Origin: Eretmocerus hayati | Lineage: Eukaryota > Arthropoda > Insecta > Hymenoptera > Aphelinidae | Length of the DNA: 64,000 nt | Reading direction: 5' to 3' | Assembly: GCA_029851415.1 (NCBI GenBank) | Contig: CM056743.1 | Span: 90,060,501-90,124,500, forward strand | Shown here: positions 1 to 14,937 of the stretch, in pieces | Position numbering within the stretch: the first letter of the stretch is position 1 | Layout: each line of letters starts with the position of its first letter | Position numbers and translations under genes: made by a program | The notes under the pieces: generated by a model | The model's database searches: none | The model's input: only the letters and a program-made list of their open reading frames with translations | Told to the model about the DNA's origin: nothing

Positions 1-539
1 ATTTATTACCAGTCAGCACCCTCGGCTATAGGGCCCAAAACAAGGCGGGGTCGAGCTTTGAGGAGTTATCTGCGCAGTTATGATGCCACTGTGGGTTGTA
101 AGATAACCCAATGGACTCGAAGAACCTTAGATTGAGTGGTTATGTACCATTGGAGATGCCCAGCGGATTCAGTACCAGTCAGCACCCACGGCTATGGGGC
201 CCAGAACAGGGCGAAATAGAGCTTTGGGCAGTTATATGCGCAGTTATGACGCCACTGTGGGTTGCGAATAGTTCCAATGGACGCGAAGCTCCACAGAACC
301 TTAGATCGAAAGGTTATGTACCATCAATGATGTCCAGAGAATCTATTACCCGTCAGCACCCACGGCTAGGGGGCCCAAAACAGGGCGAAATCGAGCTTTT
401 GGCAGTTCTCTGCGCAGGTGTGACACCCCTAAGGGTCGCAAATGGTCCCAATGGTTCCGAAACTCGACATAACCTTAGATTGAGTGGTTTCTCACCTTGA
501 TCGATGCCCAGAGGACTTATTACCAATCAGCACCTTTGG

Positions 540-1970
540 CTATGGGGCCCAAAACATAGTGAAATCGAGCTTTGGGCAGTTATCTGCGCTGTTATGACAT
601 TACTTGGGGTTGTTGGATGTTCCAATGGACCCGAAACTCCACAGAACCCTCCGACAAGTAGTCAAGTACCATTGACGATGCCCAGAGAATTAAATACCAG
701 TCAGCGACCTCGGCTATTGGGCTCAAGACAGGGTGAGATCGAGCTTTGAGCACTTATCTGCGCTGTTATGACGCCACTGTGGGTTGTAGGATGTTCAAAT
801 GGACCCGAAACTCTACCTCACCCTTGATCAGGTGGTCATGTAACATTTCCGATGCCCAGAGTATTTATCACCAGTCAGCAGCCTCGGATGTGGGGCCCGA
901 AACAAGGCGGAGTCGAGCTTTGAGGAGTTATCTGCGCAGTTATGATGCGACTGTGGGTTGTAAGATAACCCAACGGACCCGAAACTCCACGGAAACTCAC
1001 ATTGAGTGGTTAGGTTCCATCGCAGATGCTCGAGGGATACATTCCCAGTCAGCATCCACGGCTTTGGGGCCCAGAACAGGGCGAAATAGAGCTTTGGGCA
1101 GTTTCATGCGCAGTTATGACGCCACTGTGGGTTGCAAATAGTTCCAATGGATCCGAAACTCGACATAACCTTATATAAAGTGGTTATTTATCTTGATCGA
1201 TGGCCAGAGAATCAATTACCAATCAGCACCCTCGGCTAAGGGGCCCAAAACATGGCGAAATTGAGCGTTGGGCAGTACTCTGCGCAGGTATGACACCCCT
1301 GTGTGTCGCAAATGATTCCAATGGACCCGACATTCTGCATAACCTTAGATCAAGTGGTTATGTACCATCGATGATGCCCAGATGACTTATTACCAATCAG
1401 CACCCTTGGCTATGGGGCCCAAAACATAGTGGAATCGAGCTTTGGGCAGTTATCTTTGCTGTTATGACAACACTTCGGGATGTAGGATGTTCCAATGGAC
1501 CCGAAACTCAACAGAACCCTTGATCAAGTATTCGAGACTCATGTCCGATGCCCAGATATTCCATCCTCAGTAAGCACCCTCGGCTATGGAGCCCAAAACA
1601 GGGCGGGATCGAGCTTTGGGCAGTTCTCTGCGAAGCTGTGACACCCCTAAGGGTCGCGAAAGGTCCCAATGGATCCGAAACTCGACATAACCTTAGGTTG
1701 AGTGGTTATTCACCTTGATCGATGCCCAGAGAACTTATTACCAATCAGCACCCTTGGCTATGGGGCCCAAAACATAGTCAAATCGAGCTTTGGGCAGTTA
1801 TCTGCGCTGTTATGACAACACTTGGGGTTGTTGGATGTTCCAATGGACCCGAAACTCCACAGAACCCTCAGACAAGTAGTCAAGTACCATTTCCGATGCC
1901 CAGAGAATTGAATACCAGTCAGCGACCTCGGCTATTGGGCTCAAGACAGGGTGAAATCGAGCTTTGGGCA
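540..1970 (+). repeat. Higher-order duplicated satellite block, copy 1
   Basis: This stretch reappears nearly unchanged at about 3,847-5,277, an offset of 3,307 bp or 19 monomers. The two copies share variants that other monomers lack, such as the GACATTACTTGGGG variant. They diverge again after about 1,970 and 5,277. A second block, about 1,750-3,905, reappears at about 7,764-9,918 (offset about 6,013 bp). A third, about 10,181-11,990, reappears at about 13,244-15,055 (offset 3,063 bp). A two-monomer unit at about 15,058 repeats at once at 15,405 (offset 347 bp). Block edges were judged by eye. Confidence 0.8.
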
Positions 1971-4900
1971 CTTATCTGCGCTGTTATGACGCCACTGTGG
2001 GTTGTAGGATGTCCAAATGGACCCGAAACTCTACCTCACCCTTGATCAGGTAGTCATGTCACATTTCCGATGCCCAGAGTATTCATTACCAGTCAGCAGC
2101 CTCGGCTATGGGGCCCGAAACAAGGCGGAGTCGAGGTTTGAGGAGTTATCTGCTCAGTTATGATGCCACTGTGGGTTGTAAAATAACCCAATGGATCCGA
2201 AACGCCACGGAACCTTAGATTGAGTGGTTATGTACCATTGGAGATGCCCAGAGGATTCATTACCAGTCAGCACCCACGGCTATGGGGCCCAGAACAGGGC
2301 GAAATAGAGCTTTGGTCAGTTATCTGCGCAATTATGACGCCACTGTGGTTTGTAAGATAATTTGATGGACCCGAAACTCTACAGAACCTGAGATCAAATG
2401 GTTATGTATCATCGATGATGTAGGGAGAACTTATTCCCAGTCAGTACCCACGTCTATGGGGCCCAAAACATGGCGAAATCGAGCTTCGGGCAGTCATCTG
2501 CGCCGTTATGATGCAAACTGTGGGTTGTAGGATTTTCCAATGGACCCGAAACTCCACAGAACCTTAGATCGAAAGGTTGTGTATCATCAATGATGCCTAG
2601 AGAATTTATTGCCAATCAGCACCCTCGGCTATGGGGCCCGAATCGAGGCGGAGTCGAGTTTTGAGGAGTTATCTGCGCAGTTATGATGCCACTGTGGGTT
2701 GAAAGATAACCCAATGGACCCGAAACTCCACAAAACCTCAGATTGAATGGTTATGTACCATTGGAGATGCCCAGGGGATTCACTTCCAGTCAGCACCCAC
2801 GGCTATGGGGCCAAGACCAGGGCGAAATAGAGCTCTGGGCAGTTTCATGCGCAGTTACGACGCCACCGTGGGTTGCAAATAGTTCTAATGGATCCGAAAC
2901 TCCACAGAACCTCAGATAGAAAGGTTGTGTAACATCGATGATGCCCAGAGGATTTATTACCAATCAGCAATCTCGGCTATGGGGCCCGAAACAAGGCGAA
3001 GTCGAGCTTTGAGGAGTTATCTGCGCAGTCATGATGCCACTGTGGGTTGTAAGATAACCCAATGGACCCGAAACTCCACAGAACCTCAGATTGAGTGGTC
3101 ATGTACCATTGGAGATGCCCTGGGGATTCATTACCAGTCAGCACCCACGGCTATGGGGCCCAGAACAGGGCGAAATAGAGCTTTGGGCAGTTATATGCGC
3201 AGTTATGACGCCAGTGTGGGTTGCGAATGGTTCCAATGGACGCGGAGCTCCACAGAACCTCAGATCAAAAGGTTGTGTAACATCGATGATGCCCAGAGAA
3301 TTTATTACCAGTCAGCACCCACGGCTAGGGGGCCAAAAACAGGGTGAATCCGAGCTTTGGGCAGTTATCTGCGCTGTTATGACAACACTGTGGGTTGTAG
3401 GATGTTCCGTTGGACCCGGATCTCCACAGAACCCTCGATCAAGTAGTCGAGTCCCATTTCCGATGCCCAGAGAATTTATTACCACTCAGCACCCTCGGCT
3501 ATGGGGCCCAAAACATGGCGAAATGGAGCTTCGGGCAGTTCTTTGAGCTGTTATGACAACACTGTCGGTTGTACGATGTTCCGATGGACCCGAAACTCCA
3601 CAGAACCTTTGATCAAGTAGTCAAGACTCATTCCCATTGCCCAGAGATTTCATGACCAGTCAGCACCCTCGGCTATGGGGCCCAAAACATGGCGAAATGG
3701 AGCTTTTGGCAGTTTCCTGCGCGGGTGTGTTAACCCTAAGGGTCGCAAATGGTCCCAATGGATCCGAAACTCTACATAACCTCAGATTGAGTGGTTATGT
3801 ACCATCGATAATGCCCAGAAAATTCATAACTAGTTAGTACCCTTGGCTATGGGGCCCAAAACATAGTGAAATCGAGCTTTGGGCAGTTTTCTGCGCTGTT
3901 ATGACATTACTTGGGGTTGTTGGATGTTCCAATGGACCCGAAACTCCACAGAACCCTCCGACAAGTAGTCAAGTACCATTGACGATGCCCAGAGAATTAA
4001 ATACCAGTCAGCGACCTCGGCTATTGGGCTCAAGACAGGGTGAGATCGAGCTTTGAGCACTTATCTGCGCTGTTATGACGCCACTGTGGGTTGTAGGATG
4101 TTCAAATGGACCCGAAACTCTACCTCACCCTTGATCAGGTGGTCATGTAACATTTCCGATGCCCAGAGTATTTATTACCAGTCAGCAGCCTCGGATGTGG
4201 GGCCCGAAACAAGGCGGAGTCGAGCTTTGAGGAGTTATCTGCGCAGTTATGATGCGACTGTGGGTTGTAAGATAACCCAACGGACCCGAAACTCCACGGA
4301 AACTCACATTGAGTGGTTAGGTTCCATCGCAGATGCTCGAGGGATACATTCCCAGTCAGCATCCACGGCTTTGGGGCCCAGAACAGGGCAAAATAGAGCT
4401 TTGGGCAGTTTCATGCGCAGTTATGACGCCACTGTGGGTTGCAAATAGTTCCAATGGATCCGAAACTCGACATAACCTTATATAAAGTGGTGATTTATCT
4501 TGATCGATGGCCAGAGAATCAATTACCAATCAGCACCCTCGGCTAAGGGGCCCAAAACATGGCGAAATTGAGCGTTGGGCAGTACTCTGCGCAGGTATGA
4601 CACCCCTGTGTGTCGCAAATGATTCCAATGGACCCGACATTCTGCATAACCTTAGATCAAGTGGTTATGTACCATCGATGATGCCCAGATGACTTATTAC
4701 CAATCAGCACCCTTGGCTATGGGGCCCAAAACATAGTGGAATCGAGCTTTGGGCAGTTATCTTTGCTGTTATGACAACACTTCGGGATGTAGGATGTTCC
4801 AATGGACCCGAAACTCAACAGAACCCTTGATCAAGTATTCGAGACTCATGTCCGATGCCCAGATATTCCATCCTCAGTAAGCACCCTCGGCTATGGAGCC

Positions 4901-7900
4901 CAAAACAGGGCGGGATCGAGCTTTGGGCAGTTCTCTGCGAAGCTGTGACACCCCTAAGGGTCGCGAAAGGTCCCAATGGATCCGAAACTCGACATAACCT
5001 TAGGTTGAGTGGTTATTCACCTTGATCGATGCCCAGAGAACTTATTACCAATCAGCACCCTTGGCTATGGGGCCCAAAACATAGTCAAATCGAGCTTTGG
5101 GCAGTTATCTGCGCTGTTATGACAACACTTGGGGTTGTTGGATGTTCCAATGGACCCGAAACTCCACAGAACCCTTAGACAAGTAGTCAAGTACCATTTC
5201 CGATGCCCAGAGAATTGAATACCAGTCAGCGACCTCGGCTATTGGGCTCAAGACAGGGTGAAATTGAGCTTTGGGCAGTTATCTGCGCTGTTATGACAAC
5301 ACTTCGGGTTGTAGGATGTTCCAATGGACCCCAACTCCACAGAACCCTTGACCGAGTAGTCAAGTGCCATTCCCGATGCCCAGAGAATTGAATACCAGTC
5401 AGCGCCCTCGGCTTTTGGGCCCAAAACAGGGCGGGATCGAGCTTTGGGCACTAATCTGCGCTGTTATGACGCCACTGTGGGTTGTAGGATGATTCAATGG
5501 ACCCGAAACTCCACAGAACCCTTGATCAAGTAGTCAAGACTCATTTCCAATGACAATAGATTTCATCACCAGTCAGCACCCTCGGCTATGGGGCCCAAAA
5601 CATGGGTTATGGAGCTTTGGGCAGTTCCCTGCGCAGGTATCACACCCTTAAGGGTCGCAAATGGTCTCAATGGATCCGAAACTCTACATAACCTTAGATA
5701 CAGTGTTTATGTACCATGGATGATGCCCAGACAATTCATTACCCGTCAGCACCCACGGCTAGGGGGCCCAAAACAGGGCGAAATCGAGCTTTTGGCAGTT
5801 CTCTGCGCAGGTGTGACACCCCTAAGGGTCGCAAATGGTCCCAATGGTTCCCAAACTCGACATGACCTTAGATTGAGTGGTTTTCCGTCTTGATCAATGC
5901 CCAGAGAACTTATTACCAATCAGCACCCTTGGCTATGGGGCCCAGAACATAGTGAAATCGAGCTTTGGGCAGTTATCTGCGCTGTAGTCAAGTACTCTTT
6001 CAGATGCCCAGACAATTAAATACCAGTCAGCAGCCTCGGTTATCGGGCTCAAGACACGTCGAAATCGAGCTTTGGCAACTTATCTGCGCTGTTATGACGC
6101 CACTGTGGGTTGAAGAATGTTCCAATGGACCCAAAACTCTACGGAAACCTCGATCAGGTAGTTATGTAACTTTTCCGATACCCAGAGTATTCATTACCAG
6201 TCAGCACCCTCGGCTATAGGGCCCAAAACAAGGCGGAGTCGAGCTTTGAGGAGTTATTTGCGCAGTTATGATGCCACTGTGGGTTGTAAGATAACCCAAT
6301 GGACTCGAAGAACCTTAGATTGAGTGGTTATGGACCTTTGGAGAAGCCCAGCGGATTCAGTACCAGTCAGCACCCACGGCTATGGGGCCCAGAACAGGGC
6401 GAAATAGAGCTTTGGGCAGTTATATGCGCAGTTATGACGCCACCGTGGGTTGCAAATAGTTCCTACGGACCCGAAACTCCACAGAACCTTAGATTGAAAG
6501 GTTATGTATCATCGATGATGTAGAGAGAACTTATTCCCAGTCAGTACCCACGGCTATGGGGCCCAGGACAGGGCGAAATAGAGCTTTGGGCAGTTATATG
6601 CGCAGTTATGACGCCACTGTGGGTTGCGAATAATTCCAATGGACGCGGAGCTCCACAGAACCTCAGATCAAAAGGTTATGTACCATCGACGATGCCCAGA
6701 GATTTTCTTACCAGTCAGCACCCACGGCTAGGGGGCCCAAAACGGGGCGAAATCGAGCTTTTGGCAGTTATCTGCGCAGTTATGACGAAACTGTGGTTCG
6801 TAAGATAAATTGTGGGACCCGAAACTCCACAGAACCTCAGATCAAATGGTGATGTCCAATTGTTGCTGCTCAGAAAATTGATTACCAGTCAGCGTCCTCG
6901 GGTATGAGGCCCAAAACATGGCGAAATCGAGCTTCGGGCAGTTATCTGCGCAGTTATGATGCCACTGTGGGTTGTAGGATGTTCCAATGGACCCGATTTT
7001 CGACAGAACCTTAGCACAAGCGGTCATGAACCATTGGAGGTGCCCAGAGGATTCATCACCAGTCAGCACCCACGGCCATGGGGCCCAGGACAGGGCGAAC
7101 TACAGCTTTGGGCAGCTGTATGCGCAGTTATGACGCCACTGTGGTTTGCAAACAGTTCCAATGGACCCGAAACTACACAGAACCTTAGATCGAAAGGATA
7201 TGTACCATCGATGATGCCCAGAGAATTTATTACCAGTCAGCGCCCACGGCTAGTGGGCCCAAAACAGGGGAAATCCGAGCTTTGGGCAGTTATCTGCGCT
7301 GTTATGACAACACTGTGGGTTGTAGGATGTTCCGTTGGACCCGGATCTCCACAGAACCCTCGATCAAGTAGTCGAGTCCCATTTCCGATGCCCAGAGAAT
7401 TTATTACCAGTCAGCACCCTCGGCTATGGGGCCCAAAACATGGCGAAATGCAGCTTCGGGTAGTTCTTTGAGCTGTTACGACAACACTGTGGGTTGGAGG
7501 ATGTTCCGATGAACCCGAAACGACACAGAACCTTTGATCGAATAGTCGAGTCTCAATTCCGATGCCCAGATAATTCATGACCAGTCAGCACCCTCGGCTA
7601 TGGGGCCCGAAACATGGCGAAATGGAGCTTTGGGCAGTTTCCTGCGCGGGTATGTTAACCCTGAGGGTCGCAAATGGTCCCAATGGATCCGAAACTCTAC
7701 ATAAACTCAGATTGAGTGGTTATGTACCATCGATGATGCCCAGAAAATTCATAACTAGTTAGTACCCTTGGCTATGGGGCCCAAAACATAGTGAAATCGA
7801 GCTTTGGGCAGTTATCTGCGCTGTTATGACAACACTTGGGGTTGTTGGATGTTCCAATGGACCCGAAACTCCACAGAACCCTCAGACAAGTAGTCAAGTA

Positions 7901-10900
7901 CCATTTCCGATGCCCAGAGAATTGAATACCAGTCAGCGACCTCGGCTATTGGGCTCAAGACAGGGTGAAATCGAGCTTTGGGCACTTATCTGCGCTGTTA
8001 TGACGCCACTGTGGGTTGTAGGATGTCCAAATGGACCCGAAACTCTACCTCACCCTTGATCAGGTAGTCATGTCACATTTCCGATGCCCAGAGTATTCAT
8101 TACCAGTCAGCAGCCTCGGCTATGGGGCCCGAAACAAGGCGGAGTCGAGGTTTGAGGAGTTATCTGCTCAGTTATGATGCCACTGTGGGTTGTAAAATAA
8201 CCCAATGGATCCGAAACGCCACGGAACCTTAGATTGAGTGGTTATGTACCATTGGAGATGCCCAGAGGATTCATTACCAGTCAGCACCCACGGCTATGGG
8301 GCCCAGAACAGGGCGAAATAGAGCTTTGGTCAGTTATCTGCGCAATTATGACGCCACTGTGGTTTGTAAGATAATTTGATGGACCCGAAACTCTACAGAA
8401 CCTGAGATCAAATGGTTATGTATCATCGATGATGTAGGGAGAACTTATTCCCAGTCAGTACCCACGTCTATGGGGCCCAAAACATGGCGAAATCGAGCTT
8501 CGGGCAGTCATCTGCGCCGTTATGATGCCACTGTGGGTTGTAGGATTTTCCAATGGACCCGAAACTCCACAGAACCTTAGATCAAAAGGTTGTGTATCAT
8601 CAATGATGCCTAGAGAATTTATTGCCAATCAGCAGCCTCGGCTATGGGGCCCGAATCGAGGCGGAGTCGAGTTTTGAGGAGTTATCTGCGCAGTTATGAT
8701 GCCACTGTGGGTTGAAAGATAACCCAATGGACCCGAAACTCCACAAAACCTCAGATTGAATGGTTATGTACCATTGGAGATGCCCAGGGGATTCACTTCC
8801 AGTCAGCACCCACGGCTATGGGGCCAAGACCAGGGCGAAATAGAGCTCTGGGCAGTTTCATGCGCAGTTACGACGCCACCGTGGGTTGCAAATAGTTCTA
8901 ATGGATCCGAAACTCCACAGAACCTCAGATAGAAAGGTTGTGTAACATCGATGATGCCCAGAGGATTTATTACCAATCAGCAATCTCGGCTATGGGGCCC
9001 GAAACAAGGCGAAGTCGAGCTTTGAGGAGTTATCTGCGCAGTCATGATGCCACTGTGGGTTGTAAGATAACCCAATGGACCCGAAAGTCCACAGAACCTC
9101 AGATTGAGTGGTCATGTACCATTGGAGATGCCCTGGGGATTCATTACCAGTCAGCACCCACGGCTATGGGGCCCAGAACAGGGCGAAATAGAGCTTTGGG
9201 CAGTTATATGCGCAGTTATGACGCCACTGTGGGTTGCGAATGGTTCCAATGGACGCGGAGCTCCACAGAACCTCAGATCACAAGGTTGTGTAACATCGAT
9301 GATGCCCAGAGAATTTATTACCAGTCAGCACCCACGGCTAGGGGGCCAAAAACAGGGTGAATCCGAGCTTTGGGCAGTTATCTGCGCTGTTATGACAACA
9401 CTGTGGGTTGTAGGATGTTCCGTTGGACCCGGATCTCCACAGAACCCTCGATCAAGTAGTCGAGTCCCATTTCCGATGCCCAGAGAATTTATTACCACTC
9501 AGCACCCTCGGCTATGGGGCCCAAAACATGGCGAAATGGAGCTTCGGGCAGTTCTTTGAGCTGTTATGACAACACTGTCGGTTGTACGATGTTCCGATGG
9601 ACCCGAAACTCCACAGAACCTTTGATCAAGTAGTCAAGACTCATTCCCATTGCCCAGAGATTTCATGACCAGTCAGCACCCTCGGCTATGGGGCCCAAAA
9701 CATGGCGAAATGGAGCTTTTGGCAGTTTCCTGCGCGGGTATGTTAACCCTAAGGGTCGCAAATGGTCCCAATGGATCCGAAACTCTACATAACCTCAGAT
9801 TGAGTGGTTATGTACCATCGATAATGCCCAGAAAATTCATAACTAGTTAGTACCCTTGGCTATGGGGCCCAAAACATAGTGAAATCGAGCTTTGGGCAGT
9901 TTTCTGCGCTGTTATGACAACACTTGGGGTTGTTGGGTGTTCCAATGGACCCGAAACTCCACAGAACCCTCAGACAAGTAGTCAAGTACCATTTCCGATG
10001 CCCAGAGAATTGAATACCAGTTAGCGACCTCGGCTATTGGGCTCAAGACAGGGTGAAATCGAGCTTTGGGCACTTATCTGCGCTGTTATGACGCCACTGT
10101 GGGTTGTAGGATGTTCAAATGGACCCGAAACTCTACCTCACCCTTGATCAGGTATTCATGTAACATTTCCGATGCCCAGGGGATTCATTACCAGTCAGCA
10201 CCCACGGCTATGGGGCCCAGAACAGGGCGAAATAGAGCTTTGGTCAGTTATCTGCGCAGTTATGACGCCACTGTGGTTTGTAAGATAATTTGATGGACCC
10301 GAAACTCTACAGAACCTGAGATCAAATGGTTATGTCCAATTGGTGATGCTCAGAGATTTGATTACCAGTCAGCGTCTGCGGCTATGAGGCCCAAAACATG
10401 GCGAAATCGAGCTTCGGGAAGTCATCTGCGCAGTTATGATGCCACTGTTGGTTGTAGGATTTCCCAATGGACCCGAAACTCCACAGAACCTTAGATCAAA
10501 AAGTTGTGTAACATCAATGATGCCTAGAGAATTTATTGCCAATCAGCACCCTCGGCTATGGGGCCCGAAATAAGGCGGAGTCGAGCTTCGAGGAGTTATC
10601 TGCGCAGTTATGATGCCACTGTGGGTTGTAAGATAACCCAATGGACCCGAAACTCCACAGAATCTTAGATTGAGTGGTTATGTACCATTGGAGATGCTCA
10701 GGGGATTCATTACCAGTCAGCACCCACGGCTATGGGGCCCAGAACAGGGCGAAATAGAGCTTTGGGCAGTTTCATGCGCAGTTACGACGCCACTGTGGGT
10801 TGCAAATAGTTCCAAGGGACCCGAAACTCCACAGAACCTCAGATCAAAAGGTTGTGTTACATCGATGATGCCCAGAGAATTTATCACCAATCAGCACCCT

Positions 10901-11401
10901 CGGCTATGGGGCCCAAAACATGGCGAAATGGAGCGTTGGGCAGTTCTCTATGCAGGTATGACACCCCTGTGTGTCGCAAATAATTCCAATGGACCCGAAA
11001 CTCTGCATAACCTTGGATCGAGTGGTTATGTACCTCCAATAATACCCAGAGAACTTATTACCAATCAGCACCCTTGGCTATGGGGCCCGAAACATGGCGA
11101 AATCGAGCTTCGGCCAGTTATCTGCGCAGTTATGACGCCACTTTGGGTTGTAGGATAATCCAATGGATCCGAAACTCTACAGAACTTCAGATCATGCGAT
11201 CATGTACCATTGATGATGCCCAAAGAGTTTCTTACCAGTCAGCACCCACGGCTATGGGGCCCAAAACATGGTGAAATGGAGATTTGGCCAGTTATCTGCG
11301 CTGTTAAGACAACACTGTGGGTCGTAGGATGATCCAACCCGAAACTCCACAGAACCCTTGAAAGAGTAGTCAAGTACCATTTCTGATGCCCAGAGAATTA
11401 A

Positions 11402-11874
11402 GGCCAGTCCGTAGTGCTTACACTTGCTCACTACTCCATAGATGGCGCCACGGTGATTTGCAAAGCGTAATTCCAACAATATTCAATTTCTACATAGCTG
11501 CAAACACTTTTTGGACTAGATCATTGAGTCAGCGCGCTCCCCAATGAAATGTCCAATCATTTGAGCTTGGTCGCGTCTCAAAACTCGCGGTATATCTTGC
11601 GAGATTTGGAAAATGGCAAAGTGCATAACAGCGTGGTTCTTACGATGTGGCAGCGACAGATCAAGATTGCGGTTTTCCGAATCCTGCAAAATATACCACG
11701 AGTTCTGAGACGCAACAAAGCTCAAATGATTGGAAATTTCATTGGGAAGCGCGCTGACTCGATGATTTCATTCGAAAAGTGTTTGCAATTATTTAAAAAT
11801 TATATATTGTTTGAAAACCTGCAAGAACTCCGGTGCGTGTCTGGTTGCAGTATTGCGGGGACTACGGACTGGCC
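11402..11874. mobile_element. 473-bp TTAA-flanked palindromic MITE, copy 1
   Basis: This non-satellite insert begins GGCCAGTCCGTAGT and ends with the exact inverse, a 14-bp terminal inverted repeat. It is bordered by TTAA (11,398-11,401) and TTGA (11,875-11,878), probably a decayed TTAA target duplication. Most of the inside is a second, imperfect palindrome, roughly 11,520-11,775. As a result the two strands encode look-alike short open frames, which are not genes. A TTAA target duplication is known for piggyBac-type elements, but the termini are not the usual CCY piggyBac ends, so the superfamily is open. No transposase is present. Confidence 0.8.
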
Positions 11875-14464
11875 TTGAATGCCAGTCAGCACCCTCGGCT
11901 ATTGGGCTCAAGACAGGGTGAAATCGAGCTTTGGGCACCAATCTGCGCTGTTATGACGCCACTGTGGGTTGTAGGATGATCCAATGGACTCGAAACTCAA
12001 CAGAACCCTTGATCAGGTAGTCATGTAACATTTCCGATGCCCAGAGTATTCGTTACCAGTGAGCAGCTTCGGCTATGGAGCCCGAAACAAGGCGGAGTCG
12101 AGCTTCGAGGAGTTATCTGCGCAGTTATGATGCCACTGTGGGTTGTAAGATAACCCAATGGACCCGAAACTCCACAGAACCTCGGATTGAGTTGTTAGGT
12201 ACCATCGCAGATGCCCAGAGAATTTATTACCAATCAGCACCCTCGGCTATGGGGCCCAAAACATGGGGAAATGGAGCGTTGGGCAGTTCTCTGCGCAGGT
12301 ATGACACCCCTGTGTGTCGCGAATAATTCCAATGGACCCGAAACTCTGCAGAACCTTAGATCAAAAGGTTGTACATTGATTGAAATACCAGTCAGCACCC
12401 TCGGCTATTGGGCTCAAGACAGGGTGAAATCGAGCTTTGAGCACTAATCTGCGCTGTTATGACGCCACTGTGGGTTGTAGGAAGTTCCAATAGACTCGAA
12501 ACTGTACAGAACCCTTGATCAGGTCATGGGCTATTTCCGATGCCCAGAGTATTCAATAACACTCAGCAGCTTCGGTTATGGGGCCCGAAACAAGGCGGAG
12601 TCGAGCTTTGAGGAGTTATCTGCGCTGTTAAGATGCCACCGTGGGTTGTAAGATATGCCAATGGACCCGAAACTCCACAGAACCTTAGATTGAGTTGTTA
12701 TGTATCATCGATGATGCCCAGAGAACCTATTACCAATCAGCACCCTCGTCTATGGGGCCCAAAACATGGCGAAATGAAGCGTTGGGCAGTTCTCTGCGCA
12801 GGTACGACGCCTTTGTTGGTTGCAAATAGTTCCAATAGACCCGAAACTCCACAGAACCTTAGATCAAAAAGTTGTGTAACATCGATGATGCCCAGAGAAT
12901 TTATTACCATTCAGCACCCTCGGCTATGGGGCCCAAAACATGGCGAAATGGAGCGTTGGGCACTTCTTGCGCAGGTATGACACCCCTGTGTGTCGCAAAT
13001 AATTCCAATGGACCCGAAACTCTGCAGAACCTCAGATCAAAAGGTTGTGTAACATCGATGGTGCCCAGAGAACTCATTACCAATCAGCACCCACGGCTAT
13101 GGGGCACAAAACAGGGCGAAATCGAGCTTCGGCCAGTTATCTGCGCAGTTATGACGCCACTGTGGGTTGTAGGATGATCCAATGGACCCGAATTTTCCCA
13201 GAACCTTAGAACAAGCGGTTATTTACCATTGGAGATGCCCAGAGGATTCATTACCAGTCAGCACCCACGGCCATGGGGCCCAGAACAGGGCGAAATAGAG
13301 CTTTGGTCAGTTATCTGCGCAGTTATGACGCCACTGTGGTTTGTAAGATAATTTGATGGACCCGAAACTCTACAGAACCTGAGATCAAATGGTTATGTCC
13401 AATTGGTGATGCTCAGAGATTTGATTACCAGTCAGCGTCTGCGGCTATGAGGCCCAAAAGATGGCGAAATCGAGCTTCGATCAGTCATCTGCGCAGTTAT
13501 GATGCCACTGTTGGTTGTAGGATTTCCCAATGGACCCGAAACTCCACAGAACCTTAGATCAAAAAGTTGTGTAACATCAATGATGCCTAGAGAATTTATT
13601 GCCAATCAGCACCCTCGGCTATGGGGCCCGAAATAAGGCGGAGTCGAGCTTCGAGGAGTTATCTGCGCAGTTATGATGCCACTGTGGGTTGTAAGATAAC
13701 CCAATGGACCCGAAACTCCACAGAACCTTAGATTGAGTGGTTATGTACCATTGGAGATGCTCAGGGGATTCATTACCAGTCAGCACCCACGGCTATGGGT
13801 CCCAGAACAGGGCGAAATAGAGCTTTGGGCAGTTTCATGCGCAGTTACGACGCCACTGTGGGTTGCAAATAGTTCCAAAGGACCCGAAACTCCACAGAAC
13901 CTCAGATCAAAAGGTTGTGTAACATCGATGATGCCCAGAGAATTTATCACCAATCAGCACCCTCGGCTATGGGGCCCAAAACATGGCGAAATGGAGCGTT
14001 GGGCAGTTCTCTATGCAGGTATGACACTCCTGTGTGTCGCAAATAGTTCCAATGGACCCGAAACTCTGCATAACCTTGGATCGAGTGGTTATGTACCTCC
14101 AATAATACCCAGAGAACTTATTACCAATCAGCACCCTTGGCTATGGGGCCCGAAACATGGCGAAATCGAGCTTCGGCCAGTTATCTGCGCAGTTATGACG
14201 CCACTTTGGGTTGTAGGATAATCCAATGAATCCGAAACTCTATAGAACTTCAGATCATGCGATCATGTACCATTGATGATGCCCAAAGAGTTTCTTACCA
14301 GTCAGCACCCACGGCTATGGGGCCCAAAACATGGTGAAACGGAGATTTGGCCAGTTATCTGCGCTGTTAAGACAACACTGTGGGTCGTAGGATGATCCAA
14401 CCCGAAACTCCACAGAACCCTTGAAAGAGTAGTCAAGTACCATTTCTGATGCCCAGAGAATTAA

Positions 14465-14937
14465 GGCCAGTCCGTAGTGCTTACACTTGCCTACTACTCC
14501 ATAGATGGCGCCACGGTGATTTGCAAAGCGTAATTCCAACAATATTCAATTTCTACATAGCTGCAAACACTTTTTGGACTAGATCATTGAGTCAGCGCGC
14601 TCCCCAATGAAATGTCCAATCATTTGAGCTTGGTCGCGTCTCAAAACTCGCGGTATATCTTGCGAGATTTGGAAAATGGCAAAGTGCATAACAGCGTGGT
14701 TCTTACGATGTGGCAGCGACAGATCAAGATTGCGGTTTTCCGAATCCTGCAAAATATACCACGAGTTCTGAGACGCAACAAAGCTCAAATGATTGGAAAT
14801 TTCATTGGGAAGCGCGCTGACTCGATGATTTCATTCGAGAAGTGTTTGCAATTATTTAAAAATTATATATCGTTCGAAAACCTGCAAGAACTCCGGTGCG
14901 TGTCTGGTTGCAGTATTGCGGGGACTACGGACTGGCC
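14465..14937. mobile_element. 473-bp TTAA-flanked palindromic MITE, copy 2
   Basis: It has the same length and termini as the copy at 11.4 kb, and clean TTAA on both sides (14,461-14,464 and 14,938-14,941). The flanking satellite variants match the first copy at a constant 3,063-bp offset. It therefore looks copied along with its satellite surroundings and not independently inserted. Confidence 0.8.

Noticed and set aside
11516..11878. Similar open frames on both strands inside the 473-bp element
   Set aside because: The similarity arises because the DNA is a palindrome; no transposase motif is present.
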